Shown here in pieces: positions 1 through 12,186 of a stretch of DNA of 64,000 bases. The position numbers and the translations under genes are program-made. The notes beneath the pieces were generated by a model. The model saw only the letters and a program-made list of their open reading frames with translations, did no database searches and was not told the origin of the DNA. This stretch comes from Metellina segmentata. Lineage: Eukaryota > Arthropoda > Arachnida > Araneae > Tetragnathidae. Each line of letters opens with the position of its first letter. Positions within the stretch are counted from its first letter, which is position 1. Location: positions 26,932,548 to 26,996,547 of the forward strand of contig OX375880.1 in the NCBI GenBank assembly GCA_947359465.1. The letters are read 5' to 3'.

Positions 1-515
1 GTGAGTTAACCCGGAAATTAAGTGCATTACCGAAAGTAGCATTAGCCCGATCCACACATCCATTTGATTGTGGTCTCCAAGCAGGTGGTATCAATCTTTT
101 TGATACCCAAAGACTTGTATATTTTTTTGCATAGTACCACTTAGCAAGTTAACTCCTCTATCTTACATTAATACCTGAGGTGTACAGTATCGAGCTATAA
201 ACTGTAGTAATACCTCAGCCACCGTATCACTAGTTGTATGTGCTACTGGAAAACGGATAAAATACGTTGTAATTGTAACCAACGGGTAAAATACGTTGTA
301 ACATACGGGTAAAATACGCGCGCGCGCGCGCGCGTTGTTACCAACGGGCAAAATAATCCGTAATCGTAATGAGATACTTATTTTTCTCTCTCCCTTTTCT
401 GTTATAGGCAAAAAAACCTACGATATCAATAGCAACCCTTTTAAAAGGACCGTCGGGAATCGGTATTCTTTGTAAATTAGCTATAGATGTTACGGTTTAT
501 GAGCTCGCCTAGTCA
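1..515 (-). pseudogene. Ty3/gypsy integrase core (fragment, runs off window edge)
   Basis: Read on the minus strand this is the catalytic core of a Ty3/gypsy integrase, the enzyme that joins retrotransposon DNA to the host genome. Landmarks in order: a VAIDIVG block (first acidic residue) near 440-460, a TVAEVLLQFI block near 195-225, a DRGVN block (second acidic residue) near 155-165, and an SNGCVDRAN block near 45-70 where the usual catalytic Glu reads Asp. A stop sits just before DRGVN and the frame shifts several times. A short tandem repeat and a (CG)9 tract interrupt the coding sequence at about 250-350. It continues as a 34-bp sliver at 1125-1158 and then at 4318-5990; two younger elements separate the pieces. 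The family call is firm, the copy is clearly dead. Confidence 0.85.
250..350. repeat. short tandem repeat with (CG)9 tract
   Basis: Three to four imperfect units built on ACGGGTAAAATACGTTGTAA, the third ending in nine CG dinucleotides at 317-334. It lies inside the decayed gypsy integrase and must have expanded after that gene lost function. Confidence 0.7.
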
Positions 516-1124
516 CATGGTTCACACTCTTTGGTGTGAAAAAAATTCAAGTATTTTTCCAGGACTTTTCAAGGCCCATTTGAAGTTTATCGCTTCTTTT
601 TTTTTTCAAGGAAGTTTTTCAAGGAATATCGTAAAAAGGCAGAAATGCCCTCTGTAACCCCCCCCCCCCCCTTTTTTTTTTTAGTAGGCAACTTTTCTGA
701 ACAACCTCTCCTATAATGTATAACGTAACCTTTCCATTACCATTCACATACTAAACAGTTCCAAACATATTTGTAGTCAATATTCAAGCATGTTGTGGGA
801 AAGAAAAAATTCTTAAAAAGAAAAAGTAAAGTAGCTAAGTTATTGTACTTATGGGTTCTATATGTTCGAACTGACACAAAATCCCACTGACCTTGAGCAA
901 AGAAAATAAACACATGCCTTGTGATGAACAAGCGTATTTGGCTTCTAAGCGCGTTGTGAGGCGCGTGTGTTTCCAGCCGATTCATACTCGAGAAAATTCC
1001 AGATTAAAATTTTTCAAAATAAATTCAAGGACTTTTAAGTACTTTGCACCAAATTCAAGTTCTTTATGGGGCAATTGAAAAAGAAAATGAAATTCAAGTA
1101 CTTTCAAGGTCCGTGGGAACCCTG
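516..1124. mobile_element. hAT-type MITE inserted in gypsy integrase
   Basis: The right end, read inward, begins CAGGGTTCCCACGGACC; the left end begins CATGGTTCACAC, a diverged match. Both subterminal regions carry the 'CTTGAAAAGTCCTTGAATTT' type of motif. The flanks are CCTAGTCA (508-515) and CTTAGTCA (1125-1132), a 7-of-8 target-site duplication, as expected for hAT. No transposase is encoded. The middle holds C- and T-runs at about 659-683. Removing the element rejoins the gypsy integrase zinc-binding region to its catalytic core in one frame. Confidence 0.75.
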
Positions 1125-1158
1125 CTTAGTCATACACTCATGCCATGATTTAACATTG

Positions 1159-1820
1159 GGGTCATTCCATGTTGAAAACACCCATTTTGAGAAAAAGTTG
1201 TTGCACCATAGTCATGGAATTTTTTCAAATTTTTACCACAGATAGACATGGCAGTGAAACCCTTAGATCTCAATTTTTTGTTCAAATTTTGGCCAATATT
1301 AGCCGAGATACAAAAATTTAAAAATTGGTCAATTTTACAAAATGGTGGCCATCTTGGATTTGCCACACTGTCTATACAGGGCCCTAACTATAGAACTAAT
1401 TGTTGAAATTTAGTTATTTTGGTACCAAATGGAAGCCATTTAATTCAGGATTGTACATAACATATAAAACCAGTGATAATTTTACATTTTAGTGGAGTTT
1501 TTTACTTGTAAAGTGAAAAATTCACTTTTAAAAACAGTCGACTTTAAAGGGCTATAAAAAAAATGAACCCTCTTATTTTTCTCTTAAACTTTGTAGAAGT
1601 ATTAACTAAAATATGTACTTTAATCTGAGAAAAATTTAGAGCGTGCAACACATTTTTCATTTTTGAATAAAAGCTATTCTAATGACAGCATGGATTTCAA
1701 AAGGTGGTCATCTTACAGTGCAAAAATGACCATAACTTAAATTACAATGGTTAAATTTGAATTTTTATGATGTACTAATTCAAAGCAAGCTTGTATTATT
1801 TCATGTTTATATATCAATAC
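1159..1820. repeat. left terminal inverted repeat
   Basis: Left arm of the long-inverted-repeat transposon, about 662 bp. It pairs with 3665-4317 and has only scattered substitutions and short indels, the largest near the tip. Confidence 0.9.
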
Positions 1821-2333
1821 AGTATCAAATTATTTTAAATTTGTTTTATAGCATGGCTTTTATTCAAAAATTACTTTTAAAAAGCACCGTAGAAAAATGT
1901 TTTTATTTATTTAAATTAAAAAATATATATATTTTTCAAAATGTTATGCATTTTACAATAATTAATTACAGTATTTTTGCAAAAAATTGCATTTATGCTT
2001 AGGGTACATTGTTTCAAAACAACCAGTGAAATTATTTTACTTAATAGTTTCTCGTCTTGTACAACACAAACACTCATAAGATACGGATTGATATAGGCTC
2101 AATAAAAAACAAAATTTATCACAGTTGACATACTTAAATATTTTAAGCTGGTTCAATATAAAGAATATCATTGTAGTAAATCTAATCGTGTTCTTGAAAT
2201 TGACAAAATAACGCTAATATTTCTGAGCACTGAATTTTTTTTAAAACAAGTCTTTAAAGATAAATATTGAGCATAAATAAAAATGTTCGCCTCATTAACA
2301 CAAAGTAAAAAGCATTAAGTCCTTCATAATTCA

Positions 2334-3426
2334 AGTTGTCTTGTAGTTTTGGAACGATAGTTCAATTAATTCATTTTCATCAGGAACAATGTGGTATGTT
2401 CTATCTGTTATAGTTGCGGGATAAGATGTGACTTTTATTATGTGTTCATAAGCAATTCAACAGGTATCTAAAGGCTCTAGCCATGTATAGGATGCACTAG
2501 ATGCATGAACATAATTTTGTAATCATTATATTCCTCACAACATTTCAAAAATTTTCCAATCCACCAATTATACACACATTTCATACACATATGCAACATA
2601 TTGTTCATTTTGGAATGTTGGTCTGGTGCTATTTGATGTTTTTCTCCATGTAATTAATGGTTTGAATTATGCCCCATCAGTCTGCCCATTGTTCATAAGT
2701 AATTTGACTGCATATTTCTAATTTGTCATTTTGCATTAAATATTCTTTAAGTATTTCTGGAGATAGACACTAATCACACCTGTGGTGCACCATGCATGTT
2801 TCTGAATCAATGCTACAAACTAGTTTTTTTAATAATGATACAGTCATTTGCATGAATAGCATGAAGCGTGAGTTTAACATTTTGATGATATATACAAACA
2901 CACATTGAATAAATACCTTTACTTCCAACAGTCACATTCTCTTGGCCGTAGTGAGCAAAATTTAGAAACATTTTTCACACATTTGTTCAGTTCTTCTATC
3001 ACTAGTGTAGAATCCCTATAATCAGTATCCATGTCAGGTTTCATAATCACTGCATCAGTATCTGATAAAGCCACCGAAGAAACACAATTTTGTACAACTT
3101 TTTTCCAGAAATAAGTATTTCAGGATTTGCCAAAGATAAATCCAGGGAAATTATTTTCTGACATTTTGATCTTGAATGTTTGTATGTTGGTTAAATGGGT
3201 CACATGTTTTCCGTTTCAACTTGTACCACTTTAAAAATTTATCCTTGTGAAACCTGCAGATACTTCCGCTTTCATAGATCTCTTCATCTGGAATTAGGTG
3301 ATAAATTCTCCTTTTTAATACTTCTGAATCATGAGGACACAATTTAAAGACAGAAATAAACTCAGTACACAATGATACTTTGAGTTTTTTGCAAACAAAA
3401 CATTCCATCTCCAACATGGAACTCAA
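2334..3426 (-). pseudogene. decayed transposase-like gene of the long-TIR element
   Basis: Minus-strand coding traces run through most of the interior. The N-terminal part (3151-3426, 91 codons) has a CFVCKK pair and a later GSICRFHKDKFLKWY stretch. A middle part near 2680-2830 has CMVHHRCD and ITYEQWAD blocks. A third near 2530-2600 reads KCCEEYNDYKIMF. The C-terminal part (about 2334-2516) reads VTSYPATITDRTYHI and ends in a TGA, with one internal stop upstream. Cys/His pairs suggest zinc binding. I have a general memory of similar arthropod proteins but cannot name the family, so the transposase role is inferred from position alone. Confidence 0.55.
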
Positions 3427-3664
3427 AAATACTCAAAAAGAACTTTGCAACTCTTTGATGACCTAAATACCTTCTACATAGTTAAGCAAACAATATTTAG
3501 TATTTAAAAGAGTAAAAATTATTTTAAATATATTTTATCAAACGATAATTTAATTCTCAATTAAATATAATATATTTTAGCAAAAAAAATTTATTCATCT
3601 TTTTTATTTCAAATGTTTTAGAATTGAATTTACAATTTGTGTTTGAACGTTTCGTTTGCTATGC

Positions 3665-4317
3665 GTATTGATATATAAACATGAAATAATCCAAACTTGC
3701 TTGCTTTGAAATAGTACATCATAAAAATTCAAATTTAACCATTGTAATTTAAGTTATGGTCATTTTTGCACTGTAAGATGACCACCTTTTGAAATCCATG
3801 CTGTGATTAGAATAGCTTTTATTCAAAAATGAAAAATGTGTTGCACGCTGAATTTTTCTCAGATTAAAGTACATATGTTAGTTAATACTTCTACAAAGTT
3901 TAAGAGAAAAATAAGAGGGTTCATTTTTTTTATAGCCCTTTAAAGTCGACTGTTTTTAAAAGTGAATTTTTCACTTTACAAGTAAAAAACTCCACTAAAA
4001 TGTAAAATTACCACTGGTTTTGTATGTTATGTACAATCCTGAACTAAATGGCTTCCATTTGGTACCAAAATAACTAAATTTCAACAATTAGTTCTATAGT
4101 TAGGGCCCTGTATAGACAGTGTGGCAAATCCAAGATGGCCGCCATTTTGTAAAATTGACCAATTTTTAAATTTTTGTATCTCGGCTAATATTGGCCAAAA
4201 TTTAAAAAAAAATTGAGATCTAAGGGTTTTACTGCCATGTCTATCAATGGTAAAAATTTGAAAAAAATCCATGACTATGGTGCAACACCCTTTAGGTGTC
4301 CCCATATGGAATGACCC
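3665..4317. repeat. right terminal inverted repeat
   Basis: Right arm of the long-inverted-repeat transposon, about 653 bp, reverse complement of 1159-1820. It ends in ATGACCC and is followed by ATTG. Confidence 0.9.
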
Positions 4318-5990
4318 ATTGTTCATTGTTTGTGCGTACATTCCGGAGAAGTACTATAATTTTCTGTTTCGAAGTAGGGTGATGACAAGCCATCGGTGAA
4401 TCATGGCATAACTTAAATACCAAATTAATTCGTGAGAAATAACCAATTTTGGTTTTATGTTATCCTTATTTGCTCTGTAATCTGAGCACATCAACTCATT
4501 GCTCTGATCAAATAATTTGACATATTTTGAATTGGTTGGTTTTGGTTTCTGAAGATCATTTCTTACTTTTGGAATTTCGAATCTCTTAACAGCGCATATT
4601 CTATCTGTTCAATGTCAATTTCTTGACTGATTATTTGACACTCCTGTGCAACTTCGCTAAACATCACTTGTTTAATTTCGCCAACCGTTCTACCCAAAGG
4701 TCTGGACTAAAAGTCATTAATAGTATTCAATTTTTCTTTAATGTATCTAATTTCGTAATTAAATTTGGGCAAGGACATCTAACAACGAGCTACACGATGA
4801 AAGGAGTCTTTAAATTTCCAAGTTGAAGTTGAAGAGGCACATCTGTGTAAATAAAGAATATTCTTCCCAAGAGATATTGCTTGAAATAGTTTGTGAAGTG
4901 TACCACGGTCTAAGCTTCCCGTTCCGTGACTGAATAACGAACTTCTGCATCTTTTAATTTCCTACTTGCATAAGCAATGGGTTTGGGAAAATTATTGTTT
5001 TCGAATTGGTACAAAACCGCTCCAATGGCTACTTTACTAGCATCTGTGAATAAATTAAAATCTTCTTTCTTATCAGGTAACTTTAGACAAGGTTAATTGA
5101 CCAAACCGTCCTTCAAGTCCAAAAATTATTTCTCTGCCTCCGAATTCCAAACAAACTTCTCTTTAGTAAAATTCGTTAAAAGAGCGTTGGCTTATGTTTG
5201 GTATAAATTTTCGATCGTGATTAATACAACCCAAAAAGCTACGCACCTGTTTACGTGAGGTAGGAATCTTACAGTTTTGTACAACTTCCACATTTTTGGT
5301 GTTTTAGGAAAACCTCTCCTTTAGTAATTGTAAAACCTAAATATTTCATTTTTATTCAGTCATGAAAGTGTACTTTTGCGGTTTAAGTTTGAAATTATAT
5401 GAGCTAGCAATCTGTCAAATACCATTTGCAATTTATCTAGGTGTGAAGAATATACTTACTTACTATTATAATGTCGTCAATATAACATCCTGTTTTAAAT
5501 ACTTCCAAACCTGATAATGCTATTTTCACACACACACACACACATGTGAGTCTCTGAAAGGAATTCGCACTGGTAAACCAAAAGGTGTGCGCGTGAACTG
5601 AAATAAACCTTGTTCAGTAATTATAGCTAATTTATGTTTGTCTTCGGGATGAACCATCTGCTGGAAAAATCCACTCGTTAAATCCAATGTCGAAAAGTAT
5701 CGTCCACCACCTCATTAATATTCTGTATTGGATAAGAGTCAGGAACTACCTTTTTGTTTAATTCCCTAAAATCGGTGTAAAACCTAAATTCGCCTGAGGA
5801 CTTTTTTACCAATAGAACTGGTGATGAAAAAGCGCTAACTGAAGGCTCCAAAATTCCGGCCTGTAATAAAGTATTTATGCGTTCTGTAATTTCCCCTTTT
5901 AGGTTATAAGGTGCACGATACTGTCTTCGTGTGACAAGAATGTCATTCGTTAAATATATTCTATGTAACAAAAAATGTCACAGCCAGGTG
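4318..5990 (-). pseudogene. Ty3/gypsy reverse transcriptase, RNase H and integrase N-terminus
   Basis: Upstream part of the gypsy pol gene whose integrase core lies at 1-515. From high to low coordinates: RT fingers and palm (LVKKSSGEFRFYTDFRELNK near 5755-5825), a FATLDLTSGFF block near 5670, an intact YIDD catalytic motif near 5475, RNase H traces near 4900-5100, and the integrase zinc-binding HDSP region near 4395, continuing in 1125-1158. Many stops and frameshifts break it. A (CA)n tract sits at about 5527-5544. The 5' end stops at about 5990; protease, gag and LTRs are not visible. RT copies RNA to DNA in the particle; here only remnants exist. Confidence 0.88.
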
Positions 5991-7500
5991 GATCCTGAAC
6001 TGAAGTCGAAAATGCACCCCCTATCACACTGATGTACGTAAAACAAAACAGAAACTATATTGCATATGCACTTCAAAATCAGCAAATACAAATACAATTC
6101 AAAATTTCAAGTATTACCTCTGAAAACGTATACTCATCATACATTTCACCAATGGGAAAGATTCACAAATATAAAAACCCTGCTAAATGCTCTAAACATT
6201 ACACTAAACAGAAACTCAACTGCTCCGTAGGAGGCGCTGATCGCGACTCCATTTGTTGTGTTGAAAATATGTTTGGCTCGTATAGTGGCAAACCTTTAGC
6301 TCAAATAATGATATACCTCCCTATGAACAATAAATTGACGGAACACAGTTCTTTTAAAGTGTATGTACCCACTAGAAATCCTGAAAATTGACCAAAAGGT
6401 ATGCATTTTTTATTGCTTCAAAATATTCTTCAATTCTTTAGCTTTCAAACCATGGCAAGATCTTGCAAGTATTCGAAATTATTTCCTAGTTACAAGGGTT
6501 TTCGTTTGGTACTGTCATTTAGAGCAGACATCTTTCCAAAACATTAAACTATATTTCTGAAGAAACAAGTTTCAGCACTATGATGTTTTGTTCAAACAGT
6601 GACAACTCAAAAATAACTTAATCTGGTGGAGTGGTAGCATCCGATACGTTAGGCCGCCAAAGCTATTGTTTACGCCAAATCAAGATGGCGGCCGATATAA
6701 GCAATTTCAAGATGGCCGCCATATAGCAAAATCCACACCGTGAACCTTTGCATACAGAGCATAAATAATAATAATTTTTTTAAAAATTAAAAAAATATAT
6801 ATATATATAAATTTTATTTGAAAATGTTCTGATATTTCAGTTTGGTTTTCTCTGAACATGTACGCAATTTTGCGTCAATTTTATCCTAGTTTAGTCCCTT
6901 TTAAAAAAAATTTCGGATAAAAAAAAAAAACTTTAAAAAAAAATTGTTTTTAATAAAAAAAAAAAACGCGATTTTTTAAAAAACATCCGGATTTTTATCA
7001 ATTTTGAATAATAGACTTTGCAATGCATAAAAAATTCAAAACAAGAAATCTTTTTTTAATAAGGTAGTTCTTTTCTGTGATCATAATAATCCACAAAAAG
7101 GTTTTTGATGAGAAAAAAAAAACAAAAAATTCTTCTGCTAATCATAAGTGTGAAAAAATATTTTTTCACAATTTTTCTAGCAATTAGCATTATGTGAGCA
7201 ACTCAATGGGGATATTACTGGTTATAGAGCCATATATGGAAAATCAAAGGAATTTTTTTTATTGTAACGACTTTACAAGAGGAAATTGTTTTTTAGAGAA
7301 GTCAAAGCGTACTGCGCATAAGGTTTCAATGCGTTTAAACCAGTATACAGGGACAAATTTGTTTGTAGATAAGTCACAGCGTATAACACGCGATCCCCGC
7401 CTGCCGGCGAGAACCTTTCACCGTTGGCTTCCATGCGTATAAGCCACCGTATTGGGTGCCTACTTAAGCATAGTCCAGTGTTTATAATATAACCAAAAGC
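5991..7500. other. unassigned AT-rich stretch
   Basis: No recognisable gene. The longest open stretch is 6032-6391 (+, 119 codons), which shows no domain I know. Low-complexity A-runs and an (AT)n tract lie at about 6780-7000. Two GATGGCNGCC pieces at 6685-6720 and a short GC-richer patch near 7380-7450 stand out but match nothing I recognise. The block near 6790-7030 loosely resembles 35300-35530 and may be a diverged copy of the same repeat. Confidence 0.4.
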
Positions 7501-8033
7501 TAAAAAAAAATTAAAATTACCCTCATTCTTCGTGATACATCTTAACGATATGCTCTAGAAATGCTAAAAAATTTCGTAGTATCTCTGTCCCTAAATATTG
7601 CCGCCGTCGCCAGATGTATGCAGCAAGGTAACCGTCAATTGATACCAGCATATGACTTCCAATAGTCAGAAATTTTTGAAGTTCCTGGCAAAATCCAGCT
7701 CCGAATTACCTCAGCCAAAACTTTCTGGTTCCTATTTTTCACCACAACCATAAAACATTTATCCGTCCCTCGTTCAAGTCCTCCAAACACCCATTTACCC
7801 TCCAATTTCTTACTCCTGTTATACCTTCTTTTGCCAAACTTTTGTCCATTCTTTCTACATTTCCACTCCTACCTATCACCAGCATCCTTTCTCAATGTTA
7901 AAATCATATCATTCTCACATGACAGACATTTCACCCTCTTCCCAATCAAACTACATGTTTGCAAAAAAAAAAAAAAACATTCAGTAACACAATCTACTGC
8001 TATATTAAATCAACTAGGGGGAATGATCAACCA
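7501..8033. other. no recognisable feature
   Basis: Unique-looking, AT-rich sequence with a C-rich patch near 7740-7900. The open frame at 7831-8142 (+) is low-complexity at its C-terminus and I do not call it a gene. Confidence 0.4.
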
Positions 8034-8310
8034 AAAGGGGAAAAAAATTCTAAATTCCAATCTGCAATTTCAAAAATCAAATTTAATCCACCCCCAAAAA
8101 ATAGTGAAATTTAAATCAAGGAACAAAATAAAAAAATTGTAACTTGCAGTCTGCAATTTCCAAATTGAAAAAGAGGAAAAAAAAATTCTAAATTCCAATC
8201 TGCAATTTCAAAAATCAAATTTAATCCAAACTTTTTTCGAAATTTCAATCAAAATTTAATATAAGTAACAAATTTAAAAAATTGTAACTTACAATCTGCT
8301 TTCCAAATTT
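8034..8310. repeat. tandem duplication, ~140-bp unit
   Basis: Two adjacent units, about 8034-8172 and 8173-8310. Each starts with AATTCCAATCTGCAATTTC and ends near ATTGTAACTT followed by CTGC and TTTCCAAATT. Offsets between matching landmarks are 138 and 145 bp. Confidence 0.75.
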
Positions 8311-10393
8311 ATCCTAAAAATTTTGAAAATAAATGAAACAAGTCGATTTTATAAATGAAGAGCAAAATTCATATGCATCCAATAATTTCAAAGACTGTCT
8401 AAATTTTAATTCCGTTCTACATTAAAAATAAAAGTGGAAAAGCATATTTTTTCCTTAACCAATCATGAGACGCGTTTCTTACCGTCAGGAGAAAATATCT
8501 AGGGTTGCCTTAAAACTAAGAAAAGCGCAAAAACCGTGAAAATGGGAAGGTTACCACATTTGGAGATACATCGCTCGAAAGTTGTAACGTATCGGATACT
8601 ACATACCATCCAAGTTACCTTTATGAAGGTGAGGAAACCATAATGTATTGAACGAATGAATTTTACGAAGTTGGTTAAAATATACTACTCATTTCGCCAA
8701 GAATTGAACCTATGTCTAAAGCAATGTTTTGTACAAAATAGATTTGTTAAAATATTCCTCCTAAAAATTTATTTACAACGCATACATACCAGCAGTAGTA
8801 CCTTAACAAATAGAAATGAAATTCCGATCATTGAATAAATGTAAATTTATCAAAAAAGTTAGCAAATATGTCATATTTTTATTTCGAATCTGCTTTCAAA
8901 AAAATACTTAATACTTAAAAAATGTTAAAATTTGACCGCATCACATTCCATTGTGTTGACTCAGAATTCTAAATGAAATCAGGAAATCAAAATTAATTCT
9001 GGCATTGCCAGATGCGAAGTAGGGAAATAATACTTTAATTAGTGAGTTTTTCGCTTGGAATAAACTCGTTTTCTTACAAAATGCATAGTTATAAAAATTA
9101 AATGTTTAGAATAATTTCTTATTGTTAAAATATTTATAAATTATTGATATTTTGGAAAATAAATATTAAAATAAGTTTAAACGTACGTGTGGGATTTAAA
9201 TTCTTTAAATATAGTTGTTTCGAAAAAATGTTTTTCCAGAACGATATTTCTAAAACATCACAAAGTTTCGTACCGCAATCGTAACAATATTCAGTTATTC
9301 GTTTCGAGATTCTTTGGCGAACAGTCTGGCACTTAGTTTCCTATCAATATTTTTTACTTCTTTTTCTCTTGCACCGCGGATGTGGTATAGTCGTATTTCA
9401 CCATCAGATATCATTATGAGATGATGAAATTTTGATTACAAATTAATATATTCATGATTAATTTCTTTTGATACAAATACCTATGTTTTCTTGAAAATTT
9501 CATTAAACTACACATGAAATTGCAAAGTTTGCTTGAAAATGAAATGACGTCAGAACAGACAAAGCAAAGGATTCGAATAATTTTCATAAAATCGAAGAGG
9601 ATCGATTTCCGTATAAGAAATCCACCGTTTTGAATGCGTTTCATAGTTAGCTAAATTACATAAGAATAGCTTCAAATCGAAAAGTAAATAATCTGAATTT
9701 CTGTCGCTGAAGACAAAATATTCTTAATTTCTCCAAAAGTCCTAGTTCGAATATTTTCAAACCGTGATATTATTCCAAGATCAGTAAAGTTCTATTTAAA
9801 ATTCACTTTACTCCAACTGTCAGGCCATTTAAAATCGAATATTTGTTCGGCACTTTTTCTTTCAATTCATACTTTCTATGTTCTAAATGATAGATATAGC
9901 TACTTGTTACCACCTTCAATAAAGGCTTGAAATATGAAAAACAAATGTAAATTTCAGTCATATGTAGAGGTCTGCAATTTAAGTCATTATGGTTTTGAAT
10001 TTCTGAGATGAGATATCCTTTCATTTGATGTGCTTCGTTTGAAATTAAGATGTGGCTGAAGGGGACTTTCGTGATTTTTATTCAATTCGAGAACGAGAAA
10101 AAGAGTTTAGTTTTATTGGTTAAAAAAAAAACGAACTGGCCACCAATCTTTTCAATAAGAGAGGTTTATAGTGTCAGTAAACAAACCAGACTGTCTGCGA
10201 AGACTTACTTCTGCTGTCGAAATACTCTCACATGATACTTATCGAGGTTACTTTAAAATGCAGTTTATTGCCGTTTTGGCAACTCTTGGCTTTTAATCTA
10301 ATTTGTGTTGTCCAATCTACTATCATACATCAATTCGGAATTTATTCTTCGGGGATTTTTATGAGTGAATTGCTCAAATCGTATTCGAAAAAC
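8311..10393. other. no recognisable feature
   Basis: Two kilobases of AT-rich sequence with no TE ends, no coding homology and only short open frames on both strands. An old, unrecognisable repeat is possible. This is one of the few stretches that could be single-copy host DNA. Confidence 0.4.
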
Positions 10394-10410
10394 AATATAT
10401 ATATATATAT
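10394..10410. repeat. (AT)n microsatellite
   Basis: AT dinucleotide run directly left of the hAT MITE. The run continues at 10951-10993 on the other side, so the element inserted into one AT tract. Confidence 0.85.
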
Positions 10411-10947
10411 CAGGCCCCGAAATAGATTTTTTAATTCAGGTGCACCTTGTGCACCTAAGTTTTTAAATTAGATGTACAGGTTATATTTTAGGTGCACATT
10501 TAAAAAAAAAACGTAATATAAGGGCATTAATGTAGTGTAAACTACTTTATTATTTGGGTAAGTTTATATAGTAGATTAGTAGTAGATAGTAAATAAAAAT
10601 ATTTAAACATCTAAATTCTCCGGCGCACGGCTGTCGCTACAGTCGCTTCAACAGAGCCAACTAGCAAATGTTTCGATCATCGGAAAGTTCTGGTGGCAGT
10701 GGCACTAGTAAACCTTCCTCCTGTATAAACCCGATACGGCCCAGCAATTTAGTTTTCACATAGTGTGTAATTAGGAATTTTAATTGCGTTCCTTTTAGAG
10801 CGAGAGAGATCAATATTAATATTTTGTTCGAACATCAAAATAACATAACACGTTTCACCCCTATTTCGTGCATCTAGCGTGAAAAATTAAGTGCACAATT
10901 TTATTTTCATGTGCACAGTGCACCTGTGCACCCGGGTATTTCGAGCC

Positions 10948-10950
<3 letters not shown>
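10411..10950. mobile_element. hAT MITE with GTGCAC palindromes, copy 1
   Basis: Ends are CAGGCCCCGAAAT on the left and, read inward from the right, CAGGGCTCGAAATACCCGG. Subterminal DNA is packed with GTGCAC palindromes (10438-10460, 10485-10495, 10890-10935). The same family appears at 50816-52166 and 55252-55822, both with 8-bp target duplications, which marks the family as hAT. Here the duplication is hidden because both flanks are (AT)n. No protein is encoded. Confidence 0.85.

Positions 10951-10993
<43 letters not shown>
10951..10993. repeat. (AT)n microsatellite
   Basis: About 21 AT units directly right of the hAT MITE. Confidence 0.9.
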
Positions 10994-10995
<2 letters not shown>

Positions 10996-11469
10996 GCAAA
11001 ATTATTTTAGTTGAAAAAAGATACATGCGAAGAAGTTCATGAGTTTATACACGTTTTGAGAGATATATATCATACAGAAAAAGATTGAGATGTTACTCTG
11101 TACAATCGACTTCACCATTTCGCCAATTTGTCCCTTGTCTTCTAATTGATATGATGGAGCTTTCTTCATCTATCTGGCAGCTTCCGAAGTCCATATGATG
11201 TTCTAATGGGGTATCCGGTGTGGAGCAATGCACCGACAAAATTATAAGACTTCTGATTAGAGAGCGCCGGATGTACAACACCCAGGCTTAATTTCTACAC
11301 TCCACTCTTGTTACTTAATCATACAGCAGTACTGCGTAAGAATTCAAGAAGCTGCAAAATAGATTTGGTTTGCCATTTTTTTTTTATCGTAGAACGAAAT
11401 AATATACAAACCGTTTTTCACGTCCCGTCGGTATGCTAAACGTAGTGTTGTCACAATAATTATTGTCAC
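10994..11469. other. no recognisable feature
   Basis: A minus-strand open frame of 62 codons (11093-11281) has ordinary-looking composition but no domain or motif I recognise and no splice context that convinces. Confidence 0.35.
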
Positions 11470-11491
11470 TAGTAGGGGAAGGTGAGGCACA

Positions 11492-11722
11492 GTGTTACAC
11501 GCTTTTTTATTTTCAGCTGTGGCATCTAGAAATGCATCTATACGAAAAAACGGCCCCGGAGTCCAACTTACGCCCAATCACATTTGTGAATGCCCAACTG
11601 TTGCAGTGAATCTTTTGAAGATTGGAAGGGTTCCACTCAGGGACTCATTACGAGAGATCCTCTACAGCTGGGATGCACCAACATTGGCAGAGGCGGTGAC
11701 CAATGCTTTTGATGGAATCTAG
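11492..11722 (+). pseudogene. LINE C-terminal fragment
   Basis: The frame reads through an HICECP block near 11579-11597, then VNLLKIGRVPLRDSLREILY, and ends at TAG 11720-11722 after an AEAVTNAFDGI tail. This resembles the extreme C-terminus of non-LTR retrotransposon ORF2 proteins that end in a zinc-knuckle-like region behind RNase H. The knuckle is incomplete and nothing upstream continues it. It may be a captured or truncated fragment within the pogo-like element. I am moderately unsure of the assignment. Confidence 0.4.
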
Positions 11723-12186
11723 ACCGCTACCCCACAACAATATTGCTTGTCCATGGACACGCGAACAGCAACATCTATACGATAAAAAAAAAGCCCTTAA
11801 AATGATCTTTGATCTCTTACATACATCTTACATAAAATTAAAATTAAAAAGAGTATTTCCAGTATTTAATGTTTTTGGTAGTGATGTACATTGTTACACT
11901 GTGCCCACTGTCGGGGAACAGTGCTACGTTATAGTAGCACCAGTTGATATAAAGAATGGGCATTTACTAAAATTAATTGAATTGAAGTACACAGATATTT
12001 AATGATTTCTTAAGCAGGCTTAAAATAAAATGTCACTTTTGATTATTTTACGTACAATTGAACAGCTTTAAATAGGAGGAAAACGTTAGCAAGGATTGTA
12101 GCCTACAGTTACAAAGTAGATAATAAAATGATATTAAAGAAATTGTTACTTATTTTAGAGTTTGAAATGAAGTTAATCCACAGGGG

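Larger units (their letters stand above)
1159..4317 (-). mobile_element. DNA transposon with ~660-bp terminal inverted repeats, superfamily unassigned
   Basis: Positions 1159-1820 reappear as a near-perfect reverse complement at 3665-4317. The outermost bases are GGGTCATTCCAT on both sides. The flanking ATTG on each side looks like a 4-bp target duplication: keeping a single ATTG puts the interrupted gypsy integrase back in frame. The 1.8-kb interior carries a decayed minus-strand coding region. A 4-bp duplication is seen in groups such as Sola1 and Chapaev, but I cannot assign the transposase, so the class stays open. This is the youngest layer in the first 6 kb. Confidence 0.85.

Noticed and set aside
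6032..6391. 119-codon plus-strand frame as a host gene
   Set aside because: No domain, no splice context and no homology I know; left as unassigned.
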